This document shows positions 1 through 6,229 of a DNA stretch of 6,458 nt, piece after piece (position 1 is the first letter of the stretch; every line of letters starts with the position of its first letter). A model generated the notes under the pieces. That model saw only the letters and a program-made list of their open reading frames with translations. It was not told the DNA's origin and did not search any database. The DNA comes from Planctomycetota bacterium (GTDB lineage Bacteria; Planctomycetota; Brocadiia; SM23-32). The stretch spans positions 1 through 6,458 of the forward strand of contig JAUVVP010000118.1 in NCBI GenBank assembly GCA_030604585.1, read 5' to 3'. The translations under genes and the position numbers were made by a program.

Positions 1-12
1 CCCGCTGTCAAG

Positions 13-33
13 AACGGGCAACGAGCAACGGGA
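13..33. repeat. Three tandem heptamers after purE
   Basis: Three contiguous 7-bp units read AACGGGC, AACGAGC and AACGGGA on the plus strand, beginning 3 bp beyond the purE stop codon. The bases at 6-12 do not match the unit, so the array appears complete at three copies and is not cut by the window edge. It has no T-run and no convincing stem, so it does not look like an intrinsic terminator. Whether it belongs to a genome-wide family of heptameric intergenic repeats cannot be told from one copy. Confidence 0.6.
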
Positions 34-35
34 CC

Positions 36-560
36 CTACCGCCGGCGCGCCCGGCCTTTGAGCCATTCCCGGACGCGGGCGTCCTGGTCGCCCACCTGCT
101 CTGCCAGCTCCCCCTTGTAGCCGCGCAGGGCCTGGCCCAAGTCCTCGTCGGCGAGGGCAAGGATCTCCACGGCCATCACCGCAGCGTTTCGTGCTCCGGA
201 GCGCCCCAACCCCATGCAGGCCACGGGCACGCCGGCGGGCATCTGAACCGTCGAGAGGAGGGAGTCCATTCCGCCCATCTGATCGGTGGGGATGGGAACG
301 CCGATGACCGGCAGCGTGCTGCGCGCCGCAAGGACCCCGGCCAGGTGGGCGGCGCCACCGGCCGCCGCTATCACGACCTGCACGCCCCTCGCCCGAGCGT
401 CCCGCGCGAACTCAGCCACGGCATCGGGGGAACGGTGCGCGCTGAGCACGCGCATCTCGAACGGCACCCCGAACCGCTCGAGCACCTCGGCCGTCCCTTC
501 CATCACCGGCAGGTCGCTCTCGCTGCCCATGACGACGGCCACCTTCGGCGTCTCGCCCAT
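36..560 (-). CDS. purE: 5-(carboxyamino)imidazole ribonucleotide mutase, PurE class I
   Basis: PurE converts N5-carboxyaminoimidazole ribonucleotide to 4-carboxy-AIR in cytoplasmic de novo purine synthesis, normally with PurK supplying the substrate. The 174-residue product matches the usual single-domain length of about 160-175. Visible landmarks are the nucleotide-binding MGSESD at 11-16, SAHRSPD at 40-46 with the catalytic His42, the AGGAAHLAG loop at 67-75 with His72, and MDSLLSTVQMP at 98-108, all typical of bacterial class I PurE. Many family members have HLPG where this one has HLAG. The reading frame stays open upstream to 770, but the ATG at 560 is chosen because family homology starts there and GGAAGGGG sits 7 nt before it. 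It follows the EF-G-like gene by 145 nt on the same strand. No purK is in the window; it could lie beyond the left edge. Confidence 0.95.
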   Translation of the reverse strand: MGETPKVAVVMGSESDLPVMEGTAEVLERFGVPFEMRVLSAHRSPDAVAEFARDARARGVQVVIAAAGGAAHLAGVLAARSTLPVIGVPIPTDQMGGMDSLLSTVQMPAGVPVACMGLGRSGARNAAVMAVEILALADEDLGQALRGYKGELAEQVGDQDARVREWLKGRARRR

Positions 561-567
561 CTGCAGA

Positions 568-575
568 CCCCTTCC
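568..575 (-). promoter_or_regulatory. Ribosome binding site of purE
   Basis: On the minus strand GGAAGGGG ends 7 nt before the ATG at 560-558. It decides for this start over the upstream in-frame starts, whose extra residues are low-complexity Arg/Pro/Ser sequence unlike any PurE. Confidence 0.6.
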
Positions 576-587
576 GAAAGGATGACG

Positions 588-602
588 CCGGCCATTCGCC
601 GG
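588..602 (-). other. Short stem-loop before purE
   Basis: CCGGC and GCCGG form a perfect 5-bp stem around a 5-nt loop, 28 nt before the purE start, in the 145-nt gap after the EF-G-like gene. No T-run follows, so it is not a canonical terminator. In sequence this GC-rich it may be chance. I see no convincing promoter in this gap. Confidence 0.25.
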
Positions 603-705
603 ACGCCGACAGATTCGACCGCCGGGGCACGTCATGCCCTCGAGAGCACGCTGAGGGGGACCGAGACCCTCTTCGGAACCCCTCTGCGGTGATGCGCTTT
701 CCGGG

Positions 706-2745
706 CTAACCCTCTTCTTTCTGTTTCTGCTGGCGGGCGACGATCTCCTGCTGGATGTGCTGGGGCACAATGGCGTAATGGGAGAACTGGAGCGTGAAGC
801 TGCCCTCGCCGCCCGTCATGCTCTTCAGCTCGGTGCTGTAGCGGGTGACCTCGGCCATGGGGATTTCGGCCCGTATTATCTGCATCGTCCCGATCTGGTC
901 CATGCCCAGGATGCGGCCGCGGTGCCCGCTCAGGTTGCCCGTCACGTCGCCCATGAACTCCGAGGGGATGGTGACCTCCATCTCGGCGACGGGCTCCAGC
1001 AGGACCGGGCCGGCCTCTTCAAAGGCCATCCGCAGGGCCCTGGCGCCTGCGATCTTGAAGGCGGCTTCGGAAGAGTCCACGCTGTGATAGGAGCCGTCGT
1101 AGGCCGCCGCCTTCAGGTCCACTATCGGGTAGCCGGCCAGCGGGCCCTTCCCCAGCACCTCGCGGATGCCCTTCTCGACGGCAGGGATGAACTGGCGCGG
1201 GATGGAGCCGCCCACGATCTCGTCAAGGAACTCGAAGCCGGCCCCGCGTTCGTTCGGCTCCAGCCGCAGGTAGACCTCACCGTACTGGCCCCGCCCGCCG
1301 GTCTGTTTCTTGTGGCGATACTGCCCGCTCGCAGCGCGTGTGATCGTCTCGTGGTAAGGAGTGGACGGTTCGTACGTCTGGGCCGAGACGTCGTAACGCC
1401 GCTTCAACTTGCCGAGCATGACCTCCAGGTGGAGGCTGCTCATGCCGGTGATGACCATCTCGCCGCTCTGCTGGTCGCGGTGTATCGTGAAGGTGGCATC
1501 GCCTTCGGCAAGGCTGTGCAGCCCTGCGCTGACCTTCTGTTCGTCATCGCGGCTCTGGGTCCTGACCGCCAGCGACATCATCGGGGTGGGGTAAGGCGTG
1601 GGCGTGAGGGTCAGCACTCCGTCCTGGCCGCAGAGCGTGTCGTCGAGCTGTAGCTCCTCGACCTTCGTCACACAGAGGATGTCGCCCGGCACCGCACCGT
1701 CGGCCTCATGGTGCTCCTGTCCGTTGATCACGTAGATGTGACCGAGCCTCTCCGGTTTCCGTGTGCGGGCCAGTTGAACGCTCAGGTCGCCGCCGAGGCT
1801 GCCGCTGTAGACGCGGAAGGAGGCGATCTTGCCCAGGTGCACGTCGGTGGAGACCTGGAAGACGCGCGCGCAGAAGGGGCCGTCCGGGTCGGCCTGCAGG
1901 GCCACCTCTTCGTCGTTCCGGTCGGTGGCGGTCCTGGCAGGCCCTTCTGCCGGGGAGGGAGCGCAGGCGGCCAGGAACTCCAAAGTCTCCTTAACGCCGA
2001 CATCGCGCTGGGCGGCGCAGCAGAGGATGGGCACCAGTCCGCCGCCGGCAACGGCCCTGCCGAGGGTGCCCGTTATCTCCTGCCGGCTGATCTGCTCTCC
2101 CTCCAGGTAACGCTCCATCAGGGCATCGTCGCACTCGATGACCGATTCGAGCGCCGCCTCCCTGGCGGACTCGAAGTCGCCGACGACGCCTTCGGGCGCC
2201 TCCTCCGCCTCCAGCAGGCTGACGACGCCGCGGCAGTCCTGCCCCAGCCCGAGCGGCAGAAAGAGCGGCCGGCACTGGCTCCCGAAGTCCTCGCGGACCT
2301 CGCTCAGCAGCTTCTCGAACTCTATGTTGTCGCTGTCCAGGCGGGTGAGCAGCAGCATCCGGGCCAGCCCTTCCTCCTCGGCGGCGGCCCACATGCGACG
2401 CGTGTTCAGTTGGATGCCGTCGCGGGCGCTGATGGCTATCAGGGCGGTCTCCACTACGGGCAGAACGCCCACCGCCGCGCCGATGAAGTCGAGGTAACCC
2501 GGCGTGTCTATCAGGTTGAAGGTCCGTCCCTCGGCTTCGAAGTTGAATACGGTGCTGTGGATCGAGAACTTGCGTTCCTTCTCTTCGGGGTCGTAGTCGC
2601 TCAAGGACGAACCCGCGTCCACGTCCCCGGCGCGCGTGGCAAGGCCCACCGCGTGCAGCAGATGGTCCACGAAGGTAGTCTTGCCCACGCCGCCATGCCC
2701 TATCAGGGCGACGTTACAGATATCGGACGTAGTTCTCTCCGGCAT
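706..2745 (-). CDS. Elongation factor G-like translational GTPase
   Basis: A 679-residue protein with the full five-domain EF-G layout: G domain about 8-265, domain II about 288-372, domain III about 388-455, domain IV about 460-582 and domain V about 583-662. The P-loop GHGGVGKTT is at 16-24 and DTPGYLD (G3) at 80-86. Domain IV keeps QTGGRGQYGEV at 481-491 and the tip-loop signature DGSYHSVDSSE at 550-560 with His554, the position of the translocation-linked histidine in EF-G. Domain V keeps EFMGDVTGNL at 596-605. The G4 motif is TRLD (134-137) instead of NKxD, the switch I region is RKFSI instead of RGITI, and the G5 region is CAA. Such changes fit the EF-G-like paralogue family (Thermotoga TM1651 type) better than the housekeeping FusA, whose gene normally sits with rpsL, rpsG and tuf. 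The ATG follows GGAGG by 6 nt. It starts 50 nt after hisA, probably in the same operon. Its exact role in translation is not established from sequence. Confidence 0.92.
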   Translation of the reverse strand: MPERTTSDICNVALIGHGGVGKTTFVDHLLHAVGLATRAGDVDAGSSLSDYDPEEKERKFSIHSTVFNFEAEGRTFNLIDTPGYLDFIGAAVGVLPVVETALIAISARDGIQLNTRRMWAAAEEEGLARMLLLTRLDSDNIEFEKLLSEVREDFGSQCRPLFLPLGLGQDCRGVVSLLEAEEAPEGVVGDFESAREAALESVIECDDALMERYLEGEQISRQEITGTLGRAVAGGGLVPILCCAAQRDVGVKETLEFLAACAPSPAEGPARTATDRNDEEVALQADPDGPFCARVFQVSTDVHLGKIASFRVYSGSLGGDLSVQLARTRKPERLGHIYVINGQEHHEADGAVPGDILCVTKVEELQLDDTLCGQDGVLTLTPTPYPTPMMSLAVRTQSRDDEQKVSAGLHSLAEGDATFTIHRDQQSGEMVITGMSSLHLEVMLGKLKRRYDVSAQTYEPSTPYHETITRAASGQYRHKKQTGGRGQYGEVYLRLEPNERGAGFEFLDEIVGGSIPRQFIPAVEKGIREVLGKGPLAGYPIVDLKAAAYDGSYHSVDSSEAAFKIAGARALRMAFEEAGPVLLEPVAEMEVTIPSEFMGDVTGNLSGHRGRILGMDQIGTMQIIRAEIPMAEVTRYSTELKSMTGGEGSFTLQFSHYAIVPQHIQQEIVARQQKQKEEG

Positions 2746-2795
2746 CGGTTTCCTCCAGGTTACTCAGACTCAACAACCGGGCCGCGCACCGGCGG

Positions 2796-3554
2796 TCAGC
2801 GCGGCGGCGCCGGCGTCAGCCGCGAAGGGTCCCCGGCCGCCGCCTCCAGTGCCTCCGGCAGGGCAAACCGGCCCTCGTAGAGCGCTTTGCCCACGATCAC
2901 AGCATCGGCGCCGCACCTGCCCAGTTCGCGGATGTCCTCCAATGAGGCGACTCCGCCGGATGCGATCACCGGTATTCGGACGGCGCCGAGCAGCTCCTCA
3001 ACCGCTTCGAAGTTCGGCCGGTTCAGCATGCCGTCCCGGCTCACATCGGTGTACAGGAAAGCGGCCGGCCGGCCCTCGGCCAGGCGATGGGCCAGCTCTA
3101 CCGGGCCCTGCCCGACCACCTCCTGCCAGCCCTCGATCGCCACCCGCCCTTCCAGGGCGTCAAGGGCGATCACAATCCGCCCGGGAAGCTTGCCGCAGAG
3201 CCCCGTCGCCCAGTCGGGCTCCTTGACCGCGCGCGTGCCTACCACGGCCCGTGCCGCACCGGCATCCAGCGCGCGCAGCACGGCCTGCCGGCTGCGCAGC
3301 CCGCCGGCCACCTGCACCGGGATGTCCAATCGCTCGAGTATCTCCCGGACCGGCCCTGCGCCACCCTGGCCGCCACCTGCCCGGGCGAGCGCGCCGTCCA
3401 GGTCAACGACGTGAAGCGCCCGGGCGCCGAGCCCCTGCCAATGCTCGGCCGCCTCCGCCGGGTCCTCGTAGTATACTTTCTCCTTCTCCGGCCGTCCTTG
3501 CAGGAGCCTGACGCACCTGCCCCTGGCTATGTCAACGGCGGGATAGACGAGCAT
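2796..3554 (-). CDS. hisA: Phosphoribosylformimino-AICAR ribotide isomerase, HisA
   Basis: HisA carries out the Amadori isomerisation of ProFAR to PRFAR, the fourth step of histidine synthesis, as a cytoplasmic TIM barrel. The 252 residues match the family's usual 240-250. The N-terminal PAVDI supplies Asp8, and ALDA places the second catalytic aspartate at 132. DLDGA at 51-55, VAGGLRS at 82-88, YTDVSRDGML at 168-177, ASGGV at 198-202 and VGKALYEG at 221-228 are the expected phosphate-binding and barrel signatures. The ATG is set by the start of homology, with AAGGA about 9 nt ahead. The frame is open upstream to a TTG at 3653, but those 33 residues are not part of the fold. It is first in a run followed by an EF-G-like gene and purE, not by hisF and hisH as in classic his operons. 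A consensus promoter lies about 180 nt upstream. PriA-type dual function is possible but not indicated. Confidence 0.95.
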   Translation of the reverse strand: MLVYPAVDIARGRCVRLLQGRPEKEKVYYEDPAEAAEHWQGLGARALHVVDLDGALARAGGGQGGAGPVREILERLDIPVQVAGGLRSRQAVLRALDAGAARAVVGTRAVKEPDWATGLCGKLPGRIVIALDALEGRVAIEGWQEVVGQGPVELAHRLAEGRPAAFLYTDVSRDGMLNRPNFEAVEELLGAVRIPVIASGGVASLEDIRELGRCGADAVIVGKALYEGRFALPEALEAAAGDPSRLTPAPPR

Positions 3555-3707
3555 GCTGCCCGATCCTTTCCTTCCCGGCGTCGGTCTGCGCAGGGGATGG
3601 CCTAACCCGCACGATGAACCAGGATGGCGGCGCTCATGGACATGTCGCCGCAAGGTCCGCGCGACGAAACTCTCAAGAGCAGGCTACCCGCCGCGCGCCA
3701 GGCGGCC

Positions 3708-3721
3708 GCCCGCTTACGGGC
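3708..3721 (-). other. Stem-loop in the hisA leader
   Basis: GCCCG and CGGGC form a 5-bp perfect stem with a 4-nt loop, about 15-25 nt into the predicted hisA transcript. No U-run follows. It may contribute to leader structure, or be chance in GC-rich sequence. Confidence 0.3.
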
Positions 3722-3741
3722 ACTCGGCCCACAGCCCGGCC

Positions 3742-3770
3742 ATTATAGGCAGCTCCATTTGGCCTGTCAA
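3742..3770 (-). promoter_or_regulatory. Consensus sigma-70 promoter for hisA
   Basis: On the minus strand TTGACA (3770-3765) and TATAAT (3747-3742) are separated by exactly 17 nt, matching the sigma-70 consensus at all twelve positions. Transcription would start near 3735, giving a leader of about 180 nt before the hisA ATG. The -35 is flanked by GGCC on both sides. The surrounding DNA is GC-rich, with no AT-rich UP element upstream. It probably drives hisA, the EF-G-like gene and purE together. Confidence 0.85.
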
Positions 3771-3791
3771 CGGCCGTAAGGCGCCGCCGAC

Positions 3792-3804
3792 GCGCCCCGG
3801 GCGC
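3792..3804. other. GC-rich palindrome between divergent promoters
   Basis: GCGCCC and GGGCGC are perfect inverted arms around one central C. The element lies 22 bp upstream of the hisA -35 and 32 bp upstream of the exporter -10. An operator shared by both promoters is possible. Alternatively, followed by the pyrimidine-rich TTCTTCTCT on the plus strand, it could be a weak hairpin. GC-rich background makes chance a real option. Confidence 0.3.
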
Positions 3805-3835
3805 TTCTTCTCTGGGCCGTTCGGGAGCAACGGAG

Positions 3836-3841
3836 TATAAT
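3836..3841 (+). promoter_or_regulatory. -10 box for the LysE-family gene
   Basis: A perfect TATAAT lies 54 bp before the TTG start and would give a 5' UTR of roughly 48 nt. At the expected -35 position (3813-3818) the sequence is TGGGCC, a poor match, and there is no extended -10 TG. The promoter may therefore be weak or depend on an activator. Confidence 0.5.
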
Positions 3842-3879
3842 CGTCCTCCCGGGCCGGCGCCTGAGGTCGTCGCCCGTCT

Positions 3880-3886
3880 GGAGGAG
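3880..3886 (+). promoter_or_regulatory. Ribosome binding site of the LysE-family gene
   Basis: GGAGGAG is a strong Shine-Dalgarno sequence, with 9-11 nt to the TTG at 3896 depending on which bases pair. It supports the TTG, because the next in-frame ATG (3953) falls inside the conserved first helix. Confidence 0.65.
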
Positions 3887-3895
3887 CAAGGGTCC

Positions 3896-4543
3896 TTGAA
3901 CTTAGTCGCTCTGTTCGCCGCTGCGTTCGGCACCGCTTTTTCCGGGGCCCTGATGCCCGGTCCGGTGCTCTTTGCCACGGTGCGTTGGAGCGCGGCGCGC
4001 GGCCGCTGGGTGGGCCCCCTCATCGTGGTGGGACACGCCGTGGTGGAGGTCCCGCTGATGATGGCCGTTATCTTCGGCCTGGGCGAGGCGCTCGCCAGCC
4101 CGGGCTTCAAGGGAATGGTCGGCCTGGCCGGCGGGGCGGTGCTGCTGGCCATGGGCGCGCTTATGCTCCGGGCCGCGCCGCGACTCGCGCTGCCGACCGC
4201 GGGCAGCGACAGCCCCGGCCGCGTGGGCACGCTTAGGATCGTGGCGGCCGGAGCGCTCACCTCGGTGTGCAACCCCTACTTCGTGCTGTGGTGGGCTACC
4301 GTCGGCCTGGGGTTGCTCACGCAGGCGAAGCCGTTCGGTGCGCTCGGCTACGCGGTGTTCTACGTGGGCCACGTGCTGGCCGATCTGCTCTGGTATGGCG
4401 CCGTCTCGGAGTCGGTGCATCGCGGCCGGCGCCTCCTGTCGGACCGCAGCTATCGCCGGCTGGTGGGCCTCTGCGGCATTCTGCTGGCCGGCCTGGCCCT
4501 CTTATTCGCCTACAGCGGCTGGCGCTTCCTGGCGGCGCCCTGA
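3896..4543 (+). CDS. LysE/RhtB-family transporter
   Basis: A 215-residue inner-membrane protein of the LysE superfamily, whose characterised members export amino acids such as lysine, arginine, threonine or homoserine; the substrate here cannot be told. About six hydrophobic helices are visible, near 3-28, 38-63, 70-92, 113-141, 148-171 and 187-209. Family marks are SGALMPGP at 16-23 in the first helix, GH at 46-47, the NPYFVLWW motif at 126-133 and GHVLADLLWY at 158-167. The length matches the usual 200-220. The TTG start is chosen because GGAGGAG precedes it and any later start would delete the first helix. It is divergent from hisA and convergent with the xylosidase gene, so it probably forms a single-gene transcript from the TATAAT at 3836. 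No LysG-type regulator gene is adjacent. Confidence 0.88.
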   Translation: MNLVALFAAAFGTAFSGALMPGPVLFATVRWSAARGRWVGPLIVVGHAVVEVPLMMAVIFGLGEALASPGFKGMVGLAGGAVLLAMGALMLRAAPRLALPTAGSDSPGRVGTLRIVAAGALTSVCNPYFVLWWATVGLGLLTQAKPFGALGYAVFYVGHVLADLLWYGAVSESVHRGRRLLSDRSYRRLVGLCGILLAGLALLFAYSGWRFLAAP

Positions 4544-4574
4544 CGAACCGATAGCCCTCCTGCGCGGCGCGGGC

Positions 4575-6026
4575 CTATGCCCCGGTAGGGGAGAGAGTGA
4601 CCCGTGCGATGCTCCAGGGCGGCAGCGCGAACTCGACGACCTGATCGGCATCGCTGGGACGCACGGGCAACTCGTCCACCTGAACGGCCGAGGCCTGCCG
4701 GAGCCGCGCGACCTGGTCGGCGCTGAGGTAATGGGGCCGGCCCATCGCGTCCCATTCGGCCTTCGGGTTGGCGTGGTCGGCGTCAACCCGTTCGATGGTG
4801 GCCCGCAGGGGCTCCGCAGAGCGGGAAACAGTCAGCTTCACCCGGGCGGGCCTGATGTCCGAGCGTGGCACGTCGTAGTTCCAGAACAGCACGTGCGTGG
4901 CCGGACCTCGGGTGGCCGCCAGCGCCTCGGCGGTCTTTCCTGCGCCCTCGATGTGCAGCCTCTCGTCGCCCAGTTCGTGCAGGAAGCGGAAGGCGTGGTA
5001 GGACGGCTTCTCGATGCCGTGCAGCGTCAGGAGCCCGAATCCGCCATGAAAGGGCCGGGACGGAAAAGGCGCCTCCTCGAAGACGTCGCTGAAGGTCCAG
5101 AAGGCGTAGGCGTCCGCCAGGCCGTCGTTGTCCGCGATGGTCTTGAGTATGAAGGCCGCCGCGTACGGGTCGTCGTGGTAGGGGTCAAGGCAGCTCGGCG
5201 AGGTGTTCCACTCGGTGTAGTAGAGGGGCAGGTCGCCGGCCCGCCGGCGCGGCTCCTTCACCCACTCGGTCAGGATGCCGCGCCGGGAGGCGGCCATCCG
5301 TTCCTCCATGTCCAGGTCGTGCCCGACGGCGACGTCGGTGGGGTAGTGATGGGTGGAGATGAAGTCGAGCGGCACGCCGTTCTCCCGGCAGAAGGCGATC
5401 AGCTCCTCGACCCATCCGTCGCGGGCGGTAGCGGGACCGCCGATGCGGAAGTCGGAGTCCACGAACTTGACAGCGGCGGCGCTGCGCCGGTAAAGCTCGA
5501 AGTAATCCTCCTGCGTGCCGCCCCAGAAGTAGTCGAGGTTCGGCTCGTTCCAGACCTCGAAGAACCAGCGGGCCACCTCCTCGTGGCCATAGCGGCCGGC
5601 CAGGTGCTGCGCCAGGCTCCGGACCAGGTCCTCCCACTGCTCGAAGTCCCGCGGCGGCGTCACGTTGCCCCTGTAGTGGAAGACCGTCTGCGACCCCGAC
5701 GCCAGCACGGTCGGCATGAAGCTGAGTTCGATGAACGGCCGCATCCCGATCTCCAGCAGGAAGTCGAAGATCACGTCCACGTTGTAGAAGCGATGCTCAG
5801 GATGTTCGGGATTGCCGACGCAGACGCTCATGTCGTCGTTGAGCAGCCCGTGGAAGCGGACGTACTGGAAGCCCAGCTCATCGCGGCACTTGCGCAGGTG
5901 GGCCTGCCAGTCGGCCCGCAGGGCCAGCGCAGCGTGGCCGCTGCCGACGCACATCTCGTAGTAGTGCAGCAGCGGCGTCGCCGTCTTCCCCAGGTCCAGC
6001 TTGAACTCCACCGACTCTTCGCTCAT
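4575..6026 (-). CDS. GH39 beta-xylosidase
   Basis: A 483-residue glycoside hydrolase of family 39, most like XynB-type xylan 1,4-beta-xylosidases, which release xylose from the non-reducing ends of xylo-oligosaccharides with retention. The TIM barrel spans about 10-350. CVGSGHAALAL at 26-36 and GFQYVRFHGLLNDDM at 52-66 match the N-terminal XynB signature. FEVWNEPNL at 156-164 carries the acid/base Glu161, and YYTEWNTS at 269-276 carries the nucleophile Glu272. WTFSDVFEE at 310-318 and FHGGFGL at 326-332 are further family blocks. A C-terminal beta-rich accessory region (about 370-483) includes HANPKAEWDAMGRP. There is no signal peptide, so it should act in the cytoplasm on imported oligosaccharides. 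The ATG follows GGGAGGA by 6 nt. A GTG at 6233 is in frame but poorly supported. The Gfo/Idh/MocA gene upstream suggests a sugar-catabolism cluster. Another GH39 specificity is possible. Confidence 0.92.
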   Translation of the reverse strand: MSEESVEFKLDLGKTATPLLHYYEMCVGSGHAALALRADWQAHLRKCRDELGFQYVRFHGLLNDDMSVCVGNPEHPEHRFYNVDVIFDFLLEIGMRPFIELSFMPTVLASGSQTVFHYRGNVTPPRDFEQWEDLVRSLAQHLAGRYGHEEVARWFFEVWNEPNLDYFWGGTQEDYFELYRRSAAAVKFVDSDFRIGGPATARDGWVEELIAFCRENGVPLDFISTHHYPTDVAVGHDLDMEERMAASRRGILTEWVKEPRRRAGDLPLYYTEWNTSPSCLDPYHDDPYAAAFILKTIADNDGLADAYAFWTFSDVFEEAPFPSRPFHGGFGLLTLHGIEKPSYHAFRFLHELGDERLHIEGAGKTAEALAATRGPATHVLFWNYDVPRSDIRPARVKLTVSRSAEPLRATIERVDADHANPKAEWDAMGRPHYLSADQVARLRQASAVQVDELPVRPSDADQVVEFALPPWSIARVTLSPTGA

Positions 6027-6032
6027 CGTCAG

Positions 6033-6039
6033 TCCTCCC
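6033..6039 (-). promoter_or_regulatory. Ribosome binding site of the GH39 gene
   Basis: GGGAGGA on the minus strand ends 6 nt before the ATG at 6026-6024. It is the strongest Shine-Dalgarno candidate near the gene and decides for this start over the GTG at 6233, which has none. Confidence 0.75.
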
Positions 6040-6113
6040 GACGTGCAGGGGTTATCGGATGTCCCCTCCATGCCATGAGGCCCGCACGACCCGTTGGCCT
6101 TTGCATTCAGACG

Positions 6114-6134
6114 CGATGGGCTGCCGCCCAGTCG
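6114..6134 (-). other. Stem-loop between oxidoreductase and GH39 genes
   Basis: TGGGC and GCCCA pair around a 4-nt loop, and an outer CGA/TCG extends the stem to 8 bp with one bulged base. It sits in the 203-nt gap between the two minus-strand genes. No T-run follows on the minus strand, so it is more likely a processing or attenuating structure than a full terminator, if it is functional at all. I found no convincing promoter in this gap. Confidence 0.35.
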
Positions 6135-6229
6135 TCCTTGGCGACCTCGGACCCGGTTGCGCGCGAGGTGATGAGCAGGGCCGGCCATGGTCCCCGCCCA
6201 CCACGCGGCGCACGCTCCGCCTGAGGCGC

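Larger units (their letters stand above)
3555..3895. other. Divergent intergenic control region
   Basis: This 341-nt stretch separates the divergent hisA and LysE-family genes. It holds the hisA promoter and leader on the minus strand, a TATAAT for the exporter on the plus strand, a GC-rich palindrome between the two -10 hexamers, and short stem-loops. Two short minus-strand reading possibilities occur in the leader. One is a 13-codon ORF at 3643-3602. The other is an in-frame upstream extension of hisA from TTG 3653 with four CAT histidine codons. Neither has a good ribosome binding site, and I do not call either as a gene. No T-box or other known riboswitch core is recognisable. Confidence 0.7.

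Noticed and set aside
6..11. TTGACA on the minus strand at the left edge
   Set aside because: It matches a -35 hexamer, but the -10 region would lie outside the window, so no promoter can be supported.
1..18. Possible purE terminator from CCCG and CGGG
   Set aside because: The stem is only 4 bp with a 10-nt loop and no T-run, which is too weak to call.
561..770. 70-residue N-terminal extension of PurE
   Set aside because: It would overlap the end of the EF-G-like gene. It is Arg/Pro/Ser-rich and unlike PurE, and a good ribosome binding site precedes the ATG at 560.
1708..2880. 390-codon open frame on the plus strand
   Set aside because: It is antisense to the EF-G-like gene, whose frame shows clear conserved motifs. 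The plus-strand product is compositionally biased and shows no motif. The same applies to 757-1653.
3602..3643. 13-codon ORF in the hisA leader as a gene
   Set aside because: It has no good Shine-Dalgarno sequence and only one His codon, so it is not a typical his attenuator peptide. Short ORFs like this are common by chance.
6027..6060. GATAAC as a -10 box for the GH39 gene
   Set aside because: It matches four of six positions, and no acceptable -35 lies 16-18 nt upstream on the minus strand.
4338..6224. 628-codon open frame on the plus strand
   Set aside because: It lies almost wholly antisense to the GH39 gene and overlaps the exporter. The product is a V/G/R/A/H-rich sequence with no recognisable family, as expected opposite a high-GC gene with strong third-position bias.
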